Assembly: GCA_017549025.1 (NCBI GenBank)
Contig: JAFYWB010000002.1
Location: forward strand, 1-64,000
From: Treponema sp.
Lineage (GTDB): Bacteria; Spirochaetota; Spirochaetia; Treponematales; Treponemataceae
Direction of reading: 5' to 3'
DNA: 64,000 nt
Below are positions 32,025 through 41,601 of the stretch, piece after piece. The notes beneath the pieces are model-generated. The model ran no database searches. It was given only the letters and a program-made list of their open reading frames with translations, and had not been told where the DNA came from. Position 1 is the first letter of the stretch; each line of letters begins with the position of its first letter. Position numbers and translations under genes: made by a program.

Positions 32025-32753
32025 ATGGCATATAAGCATGGTGACAAGCTGATTACAAGAAGCTGCTGGTTTCGGTTGGCGGCTTTTATGACCTTTTATT
32101 CCCTTATTATCCCTGCTTATATTTTGGTGTGGGCTTTATATCGCAGTCGAGTTTATGGGCGAAAAACCCTGCGTTCCGTTGAAAAGGCCATTACGGTGTC
32201 CAATCATACAGTATTACTAGATCCGGTGCTTATTGCAGCATCCTTCTTTCCTGATAAACCTTTTCAGACCTTGCTGGAAGCCACGGTCTGTGCTCCCTTT
32301 GTGGGAACCTTGACTCGGCTGCTTGGTGGAGTGCCAGTTCCTCGCCGTGATATTCATTGTGAATTCTTAAAGGAAGGTTGTATAGAAGCCTTTAGAAGAA
32401 AGAAGAAGATTCACTTTTACCCAGAGGGAGAGTGTTATCTTTATAATAATAATCCAAAAAAGTTTCACTCAGGAGCCTTTTACCTTTCTGCAGTCTTGGA
32501 TGTGCCTATAATCCCTGTGGCAACTGTTTTTCATAAACGGCGATGTCGGCCAACGGTACATCTACATGTACTTGATCCAGTGTATCCTTCAGAGTTTAAC
32601 CTAAAGAAGGAAGATGGTTCCATTGACCCACAGGCTGTGAAGGTGTATGCCGCTGCAGTGTGTCAAAAAATTGCTGACAAGATTGCTCAGGAGCAGGGCA
32701 CAGGAATCTATTACAAGGGAGCTATGGACCGTATTCCTGGCATCAATGCATAA
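32025..32753 (+). CDS. 1-acyl-glycerol-3-phosphate acyltransferase family protein (PlsC-like)
   Basis: 242 residues. The ATG at 32025 is chosen because it directly follows the glycosyltransferase stop and has GGGAAGGG upstream; a longer frame runs back inside the previous gene. One N-terminal membrane helix is followed by the acyltransferase motifs: SNHTVLLDP (HX4D), GGVPVPRRD, and FYPEGECYL (EGE, glycerol-phosphate binding). It transfers a fatty acyl chain to a lysolipid. Coupling with a glycosyltransferase suggests acylation of a glycolipid or glycerolipid. Confidence 0.87.
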   Translation: MAYKHGDKLITRSCWFRLAAFMTFYSLIIPAYILVWALYRSRVYGRKTLRSVEKAITVSNHTVLLDPVLIAASFFPDKPFQTLLEATVCAPFVGTLTRLLGGVPVPRRDIHCEFLKEGCIEAFRRKKKIHFYPEGECYLYNNNPKKFHSGAFYLSAVLDVPIIPVATVFHKRRCRPTVHLHVLDPVYPSEFNLKKEDGSIDPQAVKVYAAAVCQKIADKIAQEQGTGIYYKGAMDRIPGINA

Positions 32754-32857
32754 AGTTGTTGTTTTGACATTTTGAAAATTTCGCAGGGCTTTTCATTCTT
32801 TGACATTTTTAGTATAATCTTGATATCTTTTATTGAATCTTGAGGAGGATCAAGAAA

Positions 32858-34147
32858 ATGGATAAGCTGTTTAAGCTCCGGGAAAGGGGAACAACAGTTC
32901 GTACTGAAGTGGTTGCAGGTATTACAACCTTTTTGACCATGGCCTATATTTTGGCTGTAAACCCCGGTATGCTGGGTGAAACTGGAATGAGTGCCGGTGG
33001 TGTATTTACTGCTACAGCACTTTCTGCTGCAATTGCAACCTTGGTAATGGCTTTTGCCGCTAACTTGCCTGTAGCTTTGGCTCCCGGAATGGGATTGAAC
33101 GCCTTCTTTACCTATACTGTAGTTTTCGGTATGGGATATAGCTGGCAGGTTGCTCTTACTGCTGTATTTTTGGAAGGTGTATTGTTCATCCTCCTGTCTT
33201 TCTTCAATGTTCGTGAAGCCATCATCAAGGCTATTCCTGCTAACTTGAAGAAGGCTGTAGCTGTTGGAATTGGATTGTTCATTGCCTTGATTGGTTTGGC
33301 AAATGCTGGTCTTGTAGCCAGTGACTTGGGAACTATCATCGGATTCGTAACCCTGAAGGGTGGTGCTCCCATGGTGGCTGTTATCGGTTTGATTATCACC
33401 ATCATCCTGTTCTCCTTGAAGGTTCCTGGTTCAATCTTGATTGGAATCGTTGCAACAACCCTCATCGGTATTCCCTTTGGTGTAACAACTATTCCTGAAG
33501 GATTTTCTCCTGTTTCTTTGCCTCAGGCTCCTCTTTTCTTCCAGTTTGATTTTGCCAATGTTTTGTCCTTTAAGTTCTTCACTGTATTCTTCACCTTCTT
33601 GTTTGTAGATATCTTTGACACTGTAGGAACCTTGGTGGGTGTTACCACTCAGGCTGGACTGACAGACAAGGATGGAAACATTCCTAACGTAAAGCAGGCT
33701 CTCTTGGCTGACGCTGTGGGAACTGTTGCTGGTGCCGCTCTGGGAACCTCCACTGTAACAAGCTTTGTAGAAAGCTCCTCTGGTGTTGCTGTTGGTGGAC
33801 GCACTGGATTGTCTTCTGTTGTAACTGCAATCCTGTTCTTGTTGGCCCTGTTCTTGAGCCCCTTCTTCTTGTTGGTACCTTCCGCAGCAACTGCACCTGC
33901 ATTGATCTTCGTTGGTTACCTGATGATGAAGTCTGTTGTAGACATTGACTTTGAAGACCCCACTGAGGGAATCCCTGCTTTCGTTACCATTCTTGTAATG
34001 CCCTTTGCGTACAGCATTGCAGAAGGTATCGTTTGGGGTGTTATCGCCTACGTTATCTTGAACGTAGCAGCTCGCAAGTTCAACAAGATTTCCGTTGTAA
34101 CTTGGGTTCTGTTTGTAATCTTCTTCTTGCGGTTCTTCTTCAAATAA
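32858..34147 (+). CDS. NCS2/AzgA-type purine base permease
   Basis: About 429 residues with some 12 to 14 membrane spans. Signature blocks are TEVVAGITTFLTMAYILAVNP at the N-terminus (shown in part: GITTFLTMAYILAVNP), APGMGLNAFFTY, FVDIFDTVGTLVGV and the TSFVESSSGVAVGGRTGL substrate-site loop. These mark the adenine/guanine/hypoxanthine permease group, proton-coupled uptake of purines. The ATG at 32858 follows GAGGAGGATC; the frame could open at TTG 32840, which precedes that site and is unlikely. No purine riboswitch is visible upstream. Spirochaetes often salvage purines. Confidence 0.93.
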   Translation: MDKLFKLRERGTTVRTEVVAGITTFLTMAYILAVNPGMLGETGMSAGGVFTATALSAAIATLVMAFAANLPVALAPGMGLNAFFTYTVVFGMGYSWQVALTAVFLEGVLFILLSFFNVREAIIKAIPANLKKAVAVGIGLFIALIGLANAGLVASDLGTIIGFVTLKGGAPMVAVIGLIITIILFSLKVPGSILIGIVATTLIGIPFGVTTIPEGFSPVSLPQAPLFFQFDFANVLSFKFFTVFFTFLFVDIFDTVGTLVGVTTQAGLTDKDGNIPNVKQALLADAVGTVAGAALGTSTVTSFVESSSGVAVGGRTGLSSVVTAILFLLALFLSPFFLLVPSAATAPALIFVGYLMMKSVVDIDFEDPTEGIPAFVTILVMPFAYSIAEGIVWGVIAYVILNVAARKFNKISVVTWVLFVIFFLRFFFK

Positions 34148-34194
34148 GATGACTGTAATAAGATTGCCCTAAGGTTGTAAATCTATGGGAAGAG

Positions 34195-34226
34195 AGGCCA
34201 TCACTGTTTGAGTGGTGGCCTTTTTG
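34195..34226 (+). terminator. Terminator after the purine permease
   Basis: AGGCCATCACT (34195-34205) pairs with AGTGGTGGCCT (34211-34221) with one G-U pair, followed by a T-run. Confidence 0.88.
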
Positions 34227-34327
34227 TTTTTAAACATGGTTTTTCTTGGCTTATGTAATTGAGTTACAGAAGCATTTTTTCTTTTGTGGTACAATGTCAG
34301 TAAGAAAAGAAACTTATTGAGGTATAT

Positions 34328-34519
34328 ATGGCAAAGAAGAATGCTGTGGTAGATCGCAAGCTGTGTGTGGCCTGTGGTTCCTGTGCAAAGGTGTGTCCCA
34401 AGGATGCAATTTCCCTTCCTGAAGGAATTTTTGCCTTTGTAGATACATCAAAATGTGTGGGATGCGGCTTGTGTGCCAAGGAATGTCCTGCAACGGTAAT
34501 TACTGTGGAGGTGGCATAA
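34328..34519 (+). CDS. 2[4Fe-4S] ferredoxin
   Basis: 63 residues with two clostridial-type cluster motifs, CVACGSCAKVCPKD (about 13-25) and CVGCGLCAKECP (about 43-54). It carries low-potential electrons. GAGGTATAT precedes the ATG. Its stop codon overlaps the next start (TAATG), so it is translated together with a membrane iron-sulfur protein. The next genes encode a ferredoxin-thioredoxin-reductase-like protein and a thioredoxin, so electron supply for thiol reduction is a plausible job. Confidence 0.93.
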   Translation: MAKKNAVVDRKLCVACGSCAKVCPKDAISLPEGIFAFVDTSKCVGCGLCAKECPATVITVEVA

Positions 34520-35187
34520 TGGCTGGAGCAAAGAAAAAGACGTGGCGGGAATATATGTGGATTGTTTCTGCCACCTATCTCACCTTGGGTTTTTTCAATA
34601 TTATGTTTGCCTGGCTGGGGCTTTTTTGCTTTTTCATTCCCCTTATCATGTCCATTGTGCAGGGAAAGAAGGGCTATTGCAATAAGTATTGTGGACGAGG
34701 CCAGTTATTTTCCGTTTTGGGTAAGAAGCTAAAGCTTTCCAGAAACAAGGATGTACCAAAGTGGATGAAAAGTCGCCTGTTTCGCTATGGATTTCTGGTC
34801 TTCTTCTTGACCATGTTCTGTCTCATGATCCGGAATACCTACTTGGTGTTTGCAGGCACCCAGTCCTTGCGAGAAGCTGTTACCCTGCTGTGGGCCTTTC
34901 GGTTGCCTTGGCATTTTGCCTACCACGGTACAGTGCTTTCCCCTTGGACTGCTCAGTTTGCCTTTGGGTTTTACGGGGTAATGCTTACCTCTTCTGTGCT
35001 GGGAATGATTACCATGGTGGCCTATAAACCTCGTTCCTGGTGCGTCTATTGTCCCATGGGAACCATGACTCAGCTGATTTGTATGGCAAAGCATCCAAAC
35101 ACGGCTAAAAATCCTGATAGTATCAAGAGTTTGGATGATATTCTTGGGCATAAAGATGTGCGGTTTACTGAAAAAAAATCCACATAA
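34519..35187 (+). CDS. Membrane protein with 4Fe-4S-type cysteine motifs (NapH/YccM-like)
   Basis: 222 residues from the ATG that overlaps the ferredoxin stop. Four hydrophobic segments are visible. Cysteine motifs CNKYCGRGQLF (between the second and third spans) and CVYCPMGTMTQ (after the fourth) resemble the conserved cytoplasmic-side motifs of NapH/NosR/YccM-type membrane iron-sulfur proteins, but the full CxxCxxCxxxCP set is lacking. It may anchor the ferredoxin to the membrane or exchange electrons with quinones. Function is inferred from these motifs and from the coupling to ferredoxin. Confidence 0.75.
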   Translation: MAGAKKKTWREYMWIVSATYLTLGFFNIMFAWLGLFCFFIPLIMSIVQGKKGYCNKYCGRGQLFSVLGKKLKLSRNKDVPKWMKSRLFRYGFLVFFLTMFCLMIRNTYLVFAGTQSLREAVTLLWAFRLPWHFAYHGTVLSPWTAQFAFGFYGVMLTSSVLGMITMVAYKPRSWCVYCPMGTMTQLICMAKHPNTAKNPDSIKSLDDILGHKDVRFTEKKST

Positions 35188-35188
35188 G

Positions 35189-35218
35189 TGGACATAAGGT
35201 AAAGAAATCTAGTATAAT
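35189..35218 (+). promoter_or_regulatory. Predicted internal promoter for the FTR-like and trx genes
   Basis: TGGACA (35189-35194) and TATAAT (35213-35218) are 18 bp apart, directly after the membrane-protein stop. Confidence 0.55.
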
Positions 35219-35253
35219 TTGTGATATACTTACTAAAGATGGAGGTAATAACA

Positions 35254-35454
35254 ATGAAAGTTACGCTGAATGAAGATTCTGAATTTGTAGCAAAGATGCG
35301 AGCTGCATTGCAAAAGAAGGAGGGTTATTGCCCTTGCCGTCTGGAAAAAATTGACGACAACTTCTGTATTTGTAAGGAGTTCCGTGACCAAATCAATGAT
35401 CCTGACTACGAGGGATATTGCCACTGTAAATTGTACTACAAGTCAAAGGACTAA
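35254..35454 (+). CDS. Ferredoxin-thioredoxin reductase catalytic-subunit-like protein
   Basis: 66 residues from the ATG at 35254, which follows GGAGGTAATA; the open frame further upstream lacks a site. Six cysteines form three CxC pairs: CPC (26-28), CIC (38-40) and CHC (56-58). In ferredoxin-thioredoxin reductase the pairs bind one 4Fe-4S cluster and provide the active disulfide; the first and last pairs here have the same separation as in the plant and cyanobacterial enzyme, but the middle pair is displaced towards the N-terminus (9 and 15 intervening residues instead of 16 and 8). It stands between ferredoxin and thioredoxin genes, so a ferredoxin-to-thioredoxin relay is the natural reading. 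No separate variable subunit is encoded. Confidence 0.82.
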   Translation: MKVTLNEDSEFVAKMRAALQKKEGYCPCRLEKIDDNFCICKEFRDQINDPDYEGYCHCKLYYKSKD

Positions 35455-35470
35455 TTGAGAAGGAGAAAAC

Positions 35471-35782
35471 ATGTCCGTATTGAAAGTGACAAAAGCACTG
35501 TTTGAAACAGAGTTGAAGACAACAGACAAGGTTGTAATGTTGGATTTTTATGCTGATTGGTGTGGTCCCTGCAACATGGTGGCACCTTTAGTAGCTGAGC
35601 TTGCAGAGGAAAATCCTGACTATTGCATTGGAAAGGTAAACGTAGACGACGAGCCTGAATTGGCCCGCCAGTTCGGTGTAACCACCATTCCTACCTTGGT
35701 AATCCTGAACAAGGGTGCTGTAGTTCGCCAGTCTATTGGTGCTCTGCCCAAGGATAAGCTTGAGGCCTTCTTAAAGGGCTAA
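35471..35782 (+). CDS. trxA: Thioredoxin
   Basis: 103 residues with the active-site motif DFYADWCGPCNMVAPL near residue 30 and the cis-proline TTIPTL near residue 76. It is a cytoplasmic disulfide reductant, 16 bp downstream of the FTR-like gene and behind GAGAAGGAG. It probably takes electrons from that protein. Its 3' end overlaps the convergent Crp/Fnr gene by 12 bp. Confidence 0.95.
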   Translation: MSVLKVTKALFETELKTTDKVVMLDFYADWCGPCNMVAPLVAELAEENPDYCIGKVNVDDEPELARQFGVTTIPTLVILNKGAVVRQSIGALPKDKLEAFLKG

Positions 35783-36445
35783 TTCCTTAAGCTTGTTCCG
35801 GTCTATAATCTTTAGACCTCCTCGGGAGGTTTCCACAATGCCCTCGGCTACAAAGTACTTGATCATTCTGGAAACAACCTCCCGAGCTGAACCCATGTAG
35901 CGGGCTATCTGCTCATGGGTCATTTTTATTGAATCCTGTCCTGTCTTTGTTATTTCATCCCACAAAAAAATCGCCAGTCGTTTATCAAAGCTCATAAAAA
36001 GAATTTGCTGCATTACCCACATAACATCAGAAAATCGAGAAACAGCAGTTTCCAAGGCAAAGTTTTTCATAGAAAGATTTCTTGCAGCTACATCAGCAAA
36101 GGTACCGCCAGCAATGACGTAACAGGTACTTTCTTCTTCTGCATCGATGGTGACGTCAAAGGTTATGGCTTCTAAGACGCAGGAGGCGGAGAGCATACAA
36201 ATGTCTCCAGGAAAGAGTCGGTACAAGGTGATTTCCCGCCCCTGCTCTGGTTGTAGGTAAACTCGCAAACAGCCTGAGTGTACTACGATGGCACCTGTGC
36301 AGTGGTTGCCGTTGTGAATGAGATTTCCCTGGGGATATGTTTGAACGCTGGTGTTTTGACACAGAAGCGCTTGGTCTGTGCTATCGAGGTCTTTCCAAAA
36401 GGGAAAAATCTTGCTGAAGTGGTTTTCGCATTGGTAGTGTTCCAT
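35771..36445 (-). CDS. Crp/Fnr-family transcriptional regulator
   Basis: 224 residues. The ATG at 36445 is chosen because GAAGGAGGC lies just upstream; the frame continues to 36481 without a site. An N-terminal cyclic-nucleotide-type beta-roll (GNHCTGAIVVHSGCLRVYL, FPGDICMLSASC) is followed by a dimer helix and a Crp helix-turn-helix (MTHEQIARYMGSAREVVSRMIKYF in part: GSAREVVSRMIKYF). The sensor domain carries several cysteines but not the standard FNR N-terminal cluster pattern. It faces the thioredoxin gene, so redox or oxygen sensing of that cluster is possible but unproven. Confidence 0.88.
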   Translation of the reverse strand: MEHYQCENHFSKIFPFWKDLDSTDQALLCQNTSVQTYPQGNLIHNGNHCTGAIVVHSGCLRVYLQPEQGREITLYRLFPGDICMLSASCVLEAITFDVTIDAEEESTCYVIAGGTFADVAARNLSMKNFALETAVSRFSDVMWVMQQILFMSFDKRLAIFLWDEITKTGQDSIKMTHEQIARYMGSAREVVSRMIKYFVAEGIVETSRGGLKIIDRNKLKELAL

Positions 36446-36509
36446 AAAAGCCTCCTTCTTTTGTTCATTCTTGTTTGACAAAGGCTTGTCCTTGAATTAG
36501 TATGAAGAT

Positions 36510-37007
36510 ATGTCTGAAGAGAATGTACCCTATACTCGTCCCCACTGGGACAATTATTTTATGGAAATCTGCGACACGGTGGCCAAACGAGCTACCTGTG
36601 GTCGAGGTCGTTCTGGTTGCGTCATTGCCAAGGATAACCGCATTCTTGTTACTGGCTATGTGGGCTCTCCTGCTGGTTTGCCCCATTGTGATGAAGTTGG
36701 CCATCAACTGAAGCAAATGATTCACGAGGATGGTTCTGTTACCCAGCACTGTGTTCGTACTGTTCATGCGGAACAGAACGCCATCTGCCAGGCTGCAAAA
36801 AATGGTATCTCCATTGAAGGAGCCACCCTTTACTGTCGAATGACCCCCTGCAGAACCTGCACCATGTTGATTATTAACTGTGGTATCAAGCGGGTGGTGT
36901 GCCAACGAAAATACCACGACAGTGCAGATTCCCTGTCTATGTTCGCCCAAGCAGGGGTAGAAATTACCCACCTGCTGGACGAAGTACAGCAATACGAAAA
37001 AAGCTGA
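36510..37007 (+). CDS. dCMP deaminase family protein
   Basis: 165 residues. Zinc-dependent deaminase fold with the catalytic HAEQNAI motif near residue 85 and PCRTC near residue 115, plus GYVGSPAGLPHCD typical of ComEB/dCMP deaminases, which make dUMP for thymidylate synthesis. The region between the glycine loop and HAE contains extra histidine and cysteine residues that may bind structural zinc. It ends two bases before the convergent thrC stop. Start at ATG 36510; the ribosome-binding site is weak. Confidence 0.92.
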   Translation: MSEENVPYTRPHWDNYFMEICDTVAKRATCGRGRSGCVIAKDNRILVTGYVGSPAGLPHCDEVGHQLKQMIHEDGSVTQHCVRTVHAEQNAICQAAKNGISIEGATLYCRMTPCRTCTMLIINCGIKRVVCQRKYHDSADSLSMFAQAGVEITHLLDEVQQYEKS

Positions 37008-37009
37008 TT

Positions 37010-38422
37010 TTACAGGTTTTCCATGAGCCACTGACGGAAGCTTTCGTAGTCGGTGGTCATGGGCTGGGACAGATCTGGCAGGCGGAGTACCCGTTCCAGA
37101 CGATCGGGGAGAGGTGGCTCTCGTCCCACTGCATCTGCTACGATGTCGCCAAATTTTGAAGGATGAGCTGTTTCCAGCACCAATCCGATGGCTTCTCTGT
37201 CCAATACTCGCTGTGACCAGCTGGGGAGGCTTGGAGTAAGTCCTGGCCGGGTGTAGTCCCCAGTAATTCCGTCTGCCAAGCGGCTCATGGCACCCTTGCG
37301 GATATCGTCCCAAGCCTGCCATGCAACTGCTCCGTGGGGATCGATGATGTAGCCGGTACGTCGGTGGCAGCTACGGATTGCCTCCATGGTTCCTACATCA
37401 TCAAGCCAATAGGAAGCCATATTCTGACGAATTTCATCTAGGCTGAACATGGCGGCCATGCGCTCGTAGTTGCTCGGAGCTCCAACGTCCATAGCATTGG
37501 AAAGGGTGGCTACTGAAGGCCGTGCTTGGTATTCTCCAGTGGCAATCCAGTCTGGGATGGTGCGATTGGAGTTGGTGGCTGCCACAAAGCCCTGAATGGG
37601 AGCTCCCATCTTTTGAGCCATGAGACCAGAGGTAAGGTTTCCAAAGTTACCAGAGGGAACAACACAGATAATGGCTGGATTGTCAATCTTGTTGTCCCGG
37701 GGACTGCGGTGACGAACTACCAGTGAGGCATAGGTATAGTAAAAGCTTTGAGGGAGAAGTCGAGAGATGTTGATGGAGTTGGCGGAGGAAAGACGGAACT
37801 TTTCTCGCAGCTGGGCATCAGTAAAGGCTGTTTTTACCAGCTTTTGGCAGTCGTCAAATGTTCCAGATACTCGCAAGGCCCGCACGTTTCCAGTGAATGT
37901 GGAAAGCTGCTTTTCCTGCAAGGGGCTGATTTTTCCTTCGGGATACAGGATGGTAACATCGAGGCCAGGTACATTGTGGAAGGCACTTCCTACAGCACTA
38001 CCAGTATCTCCAGAGGTGGCTACCAGAATGTGCAGGGGCTGATCTTCTCCCCGGTTGAAATAGGACATGGCACGGGCCATAAAGCGAGCACCAAAATCCT
38101 TGAAGGCACAGGTGGGACCATGGAATAACTCCAGCACATAGGACTGAGGATCCAGAGGAACAACTTGAGCATTGAAGGGATAGGCATCCATAATGATTTC
38201 CTGCAGGTCACGCTCTGGAATCTCTCCCTCCACAAAGGGCTTAATGGATTCGTAGGCTATATCCCGGAAGGAAGGCTCGCTGGTTTTGTTCAAAATGCAG
38301 GAGGTGAGCCGTGGTATTTCCACTGGCATGTACAGTCCTCCTGTGGCCGCATTCATTCCGTTGACAACAGCAGTTTTAAAATCAACCTTAACTGAAGAAT
38401 CCCTTGTATCTGTATAAATCAT
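37010..38422 (-). CDS. thrC: Threonine synthase
   Basis: 470 residues of the longer (E. coli/yeast-like) threonine synthase group. It converts O-phosphohomoserine to threonine with pyridoxal phosphate. Motifs are GGLYMPVEIPRL near the N-terminus, ELFHGPTCAFKDFGARF with the PLP-binding lysine near residue 108, VATSGDTGSAVG, LYPEGKISPLQEKQ and NSINISRLLPQ. No homoserine pathway genes are adjacent. The start has only AAGG about eight bases away. Confidence 0.96.
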   Translation of the reverse strand: MIYTDTRDSSVKVDFKTAVVNGMNAATGGLYMPVEIPRLTSCILNKTSEPSFRDIAYESIKPFVEGEIPERDLQEIIMDAYPFNAQVVPLDPQSYVLELFHGPTCAFKDFGARFMARAMSYFNRGEDQPLHILVATSGDTGSAVGSAFHNVPGLDVTILYPEGKISPLQEKQLSTFTGNVRALRVSGTFDDCQKLVKTAFTDAQLREKFRLSSANSINISRLLPQSFYYTYASLVVRHRSPRDNKIDNPAIICVVPSGNFGNLTSGLMAQKMGAPIQGFVAATNSNRTIPDWIATGEYQARPSVATLSNAMDVGAPSNYERMAAMFSLDEIRQNMASYWLDDVGTMEAIRSCHRRTGYIIDPHGAVAWQAWDDIRKGAMSRLADGITGDYTRPGLTPSLPSWSQRVLDREAIGLVLETAHPSKFGDIVADAVGREPPLPDRLERVLRLPDLSQPMTTDYESFRQWLMENL

Positions 38423-38480
38423 CCTTGTACCTTGTAAGAAAAAATTGCACTTTTACTAAAACATTAGAATAAAGCACTGT

Positions 38481-38509
38481 ATTATATCATACCAATATGG
38501 AAGATACAA
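38481..38509 (-). promoter_or_regulatory. Predicted thrC promoter
   Basis: On the minus strand TTGTAT (38504-38509) and TATAAT (38481-38486) are 17 bp apart, about 58 bases before thrC. Confidence 0.6.
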
Positions 38510-38679
38510 GGTAGGGAGTAGGATATCTCTATTAATTGTATGCAAAAAAAATGAGGCTGATACTGTGTACACTAGTATTTTTCCCTCTAAATCAGTAGAA
38601 TACCTGTATTATGTATAAGGTTTCTGTTATTTTCTTATAAATGGTGGATTCCTTTTGATTGTATACGGAGTATTTTTTA

Positions 38680-41556
38680 ATGGCAGAAAGCGATAAATTG
38701 ATAGTGCGTGGAGCACGAGAACATAACCTAAAGAATATTGATGTGGAAATGCCTCGCAATAAATTGGTGGTGATTTCCGGGCTATCTGGTTCGGGAAAAA
38801 GCTCCTTGGCCTTTGACACCATCTTTGCCGAGGGACAGCGACGCTACATGGAAAGCCTTTCCTCCTATGCTCGCCAGTTTTTGGGCAGAATGGACAAGCC
38901 CGACATTGACTACATTGAAGGGCTTTCTCCCGCTATTTCCATTGAACAAAAAACCACCCACCGAAATCCTCGCTCCACTGTGGGAACGGTAACGGAGATT
39001 TACGACTACTACCGCCTGCTGTTTGCCCGCATCGGTATTCCCCACTGTCCTGAGTGTGGCCGTGAGATTCGTGAGCAGTCTACAGATCAAATTATTGATA
39101 GCGTTATGTCTTGGGAGGAAGGTGCCAAGATTCAGATTATGGCTCCTGTGGTGTTCCGAAAGAAGGGTGAGCATCAGAAGGTGCTGGAGGATGCTCGAAA
39201 GGCAGGCTATGTGCGAGCTCGTATTGACGGCATGATGGTGGAGCTGGAGGACAGCATTAAGCTGGACAAGCAGAAAAAGCACTCCATCGATTTGGTGATT
39301 GACCGCATTATCCTGTCTGATCAGGTGCGGAAGCGAGTGGCTGCTTCGGTGGAAACTGCTTTGGAGGCTGCCAACGGTATGACCATCATTACCCGCCGCA
39401 TTGGAGACACGGAAACGGAGCATTTTTTCTCCCAAAAGAATTCCTGTCCTGACTGCGGTATTTCCATTCCAGAGCTGCAGCCACGGCTTTTTTCCTTTAA
39501 CAATCCTGTGGGAGCCTGTCCCGACTGTACTGGTTTGGGAGAAACCATGGAGTTTGACCTAGACCTGATTGTACCAGACAAAACGAAATCCTTTGACGAT
39601 GGAGCCTTTGGTTCCTACAATCCTACCTCTGGCTGGCAGCGAGCCCGATTTCAGGCTTTGGCAGATGAATATGGCTTTAGCCTCTCGGACCCCTACGAAA
39701 AGCTGACGCCAGAGCAGCAGAAGGTATTGTTTTACGGCAGCAACAAGCCTATTCATTTTGTGTACCACAAGCAAAGCGGGGAGGGCCATTCCGTATACAA
39801 CAAGCCATGGCCTGGAATCTTTGCTGACTTACGGCGACGGCAGATGGAAAGCTTTTCCGAGGCTCAGCGAGAAAGCTATGAGAAATTCATGGTGCATCGT
39901 CAGTGTACCAGCTGTGGTGGCTTCCGATTAAAAAAAGAGGCTCTGGCTGTAACGGTTGGTGGAAAAAATATTTTCCAGCTAACGGAGCTTTCTGTGGGAG
40001 ATTCCATCGAGTTTTTTAATAATCTTCAGCTAACGGAAACGGAAAACCACATTGCCCGCCAAATCAAAAAGGAGATTCAAGACAGGCTTTCCTTTATGAA
40101 AAATGTGGGCTTGGATTACCTTACCTTGGAGCGTCAGGCTGCCACTCTTTCTGGTGGTGAAGCTCAGCGTATTCGTCTTGCCACTCAAATCGGTTCTAGT
40201 CTCATGGGTGTTTTGTATATTCTGGATGAGCCCTCCATTGGCTTGCATCAGCGGGACAACCAGCGGCTTATTGACACCCTGACTTATTTGCGGAATTTGG
40301 GAAATACCCTGGTGGTGGTGGAGCATGACGAGCAAACCCTTCGCACGGCAGACTGGATTATTGACCTAGGGCCAGGAGCAGGTGTCCACGGAGGAAATGT
40401 GGTGGCTTCGGGAACTCCAGAGGAAGTGATGCAGGTGCCAGAAAGCTTGACAGGCCAGTATCTTGCAGGCACCTTGAAAATGGAGATTCCAGGTCAGCGG
40501 CGACCAGGAAACGGCAATTTCATTACCATGGTGGGCGTAACGGAGCATAACTTGAAGGATGTAACCGTGGAGATTCCCTTGGGGAAATTCGTTTGTATTA
40601 CGGGAGTTTCTGGCTCTGGAAAATCCACCTTGCTCAGCGACGTGTTCTTTCCAGCCGTTTCCAACAAGATTATGCGTTCTAGCCTGCCAGTGGGAGCTTA
40701 CAAAGAAATTACTGGCTTAGAACATATCGACAAGGTGATTAACATTGATCAAAGTCCCATTGGTCGCACTCCTCGCTCAAATCCTGCCACCTACGTGGGA
40801 GTTTTTGATAGCATTCGAGAATTGTATGCTAGCTTGCCAGAGGCAAAGGCTCGGGGCTTTAAGAACGGTCGCTTTAGCTTTAACGTAAAGGGTGGTCGTT
40901 GTGAGCATTGCCAGGGTGCAGGAACAATTACCATTGAGATGAACTTCTTGCCTGATGTCTACATTCCCTGTGAGGTGTGCCGTGGCGCTCGCTTTAATCA
41001 AGAGACGCTAGATGTGCGATACAAGGGAAAGAATATTGCGGACGTGCTGGCCATGACTATTGAGGAGGCGGCAGAATTCTTTGCCCACATTCCCCACATT
41101 GCCCGCAAGCTTGATACCTTGCTTTCCGTGGGATTGGGCTATGTTCAGATGGGGCAGTCCGCCTTGACCCTGTCTGGTGGTGAGGCTCAGCGGGTCAAGC
41201 TGGCCAACGAGTTGGCTCGTCGTTCCACCGGCAAGACCTTGTACATTCTGGACGAGCCCACCACAGGGCTTCATTTTGCCGACGTAAAGCAGCTGATGGA
41301 GGTTATCCAGCGGCTGGTGGATCAGGGCAACACGGTGGTGATGATTGAACACAACCTTGATGTGATTCTTCAAGCGGATTACATCATCGACATGGGACCA
41401 GAGGGTGGCTTCCGTGGCGGTATGGTGGTGGCAACGGGAACACCAGAGGAGGTGGCCCAGTGCAAGGAATCCTACACGGGACTTTACGTCAAGGAAATGC
41501 TAGATCGCCACGCCCAGGGCTTGCCAGGCTTGGGAGCTGGTGGTGTTGTTCTGTAA
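38680..41556 (+). CDS. uvrA: UvrABC system protein A, excinuclease ATPase
   Basis: 958 residues, standard for UvrA, the damage-recognition subunit of nucleotide excision repair. Two ABC ATPase halves are visible: Walker [10 protein letters not shown] (residues 34-42) with [11 protein letters not shown] and [11 protein letters not shown], and GVSGSGKST with [11 protein letters not shown] and [11 protein letters not shown]. Zinc-finger cysteines occur at CPECG, at CPDCG with ACPDC, and at CEHCQGAG with CEVCRGARF. The ATG at 38680 follows CGGAG at suitable distance; the frame could open at 38659. It is followed 45 bp later by the LptD-like gene, as in T. pallidum. Confidence 0.97.
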   Translation: MAESDKLIVRGAREHNLKNIDVEMPRNKLVVISGLSGSGKSSLAFDTIFAEGQRRYMESLSSYARQFLGRMDKPDIDYIEGLSPAISIEQKTTHRNPRSTVGTVTEIYDYYRLLFARIGIPHCPECGREIREQSTDQIIDSVMSWEEGAKIQIMAPVVFRKKGEHQKVLEDARKAGYVRARIDGMMVELEDSIKLDKQKKHSIDLVIDRIILSDQVRKRVAASVETALEAANGMTIITRRIGDTETEHFFSQKNSCPDCGISIPELQPRLFSFNNPVGACPDCTGLGETMEFDLDLIVPDKTKSFDDGAFGSYNPTSGWQRARFQALADEYGFSLSDPYEKLTPEQQKVLFYGSNKPIHFVYHKQSGEGHSVYNKPWPGIFADLRRRQMESFSEAQRESYEKFMVHRQCTSCGGFRLKKEALAVTVGGKNIFQLTELSVGDSIEFFNNLQLTETENHIARQIKKEIQDRLSFMKNVGLDYLTLERQAATLSGGEAQRIRLATQIGSSLMGVLYILDEPSIGLHQRDNQRLIDTLTYLRNLGNTLVVVEHDEQTLRTADWIIDLGPGAGVHGGNVVASGTPEEVMQVPESLTGQYLAGTLKMEIPGQRRPGNGNFITMVGVTEHNLKDVTVEIPLGKFVCITGVSGSGKSTLLSDVFFPAVSNKIMRSSLPVGAYKEITGLEHIDKVINIDQSPIGRTPRSNPATYVGVFDSIRELYASLPEAKARGFKNGRFSFNVKGGRCEHCQGAGTITIEMNFLPDVYIPCEVCRGARFNQETLDVRYKGKNIADVLAMTIEEAAEFFAHIPHIARKLDTLLSVGLGYVQMGQSALTLSGGEAQRVKLANELARRSTGKTLYILDEPTTGLHFADVKQLMEVIQRLVDQGNTVVMIEHNLDVILQADYIIDMGPEGGFRGGMVVATGTPEEVAQCKESYTGLYVKEMLDRHAQGLPGLGAGGVVL

Positions 41557-41601
41557 TCTTCTGGGATTTTGATGGTTCTAGCGGTTTGAGGAATTGTACA
41601 G

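Noticed and set aside
32754-32857. Purine riboswitch before the purine permease
   Set aside because: No conserved aptamer core or paired loops can be seen in the 104 bases; only a TATAAT and AT-rich sequence.
38423-38480. T-box or threonine leader attenuator before thrC
   Set aside because: No T-box sequence, leader peptide with threonine codons or terminator hairpin is visible between the promoter and the start.
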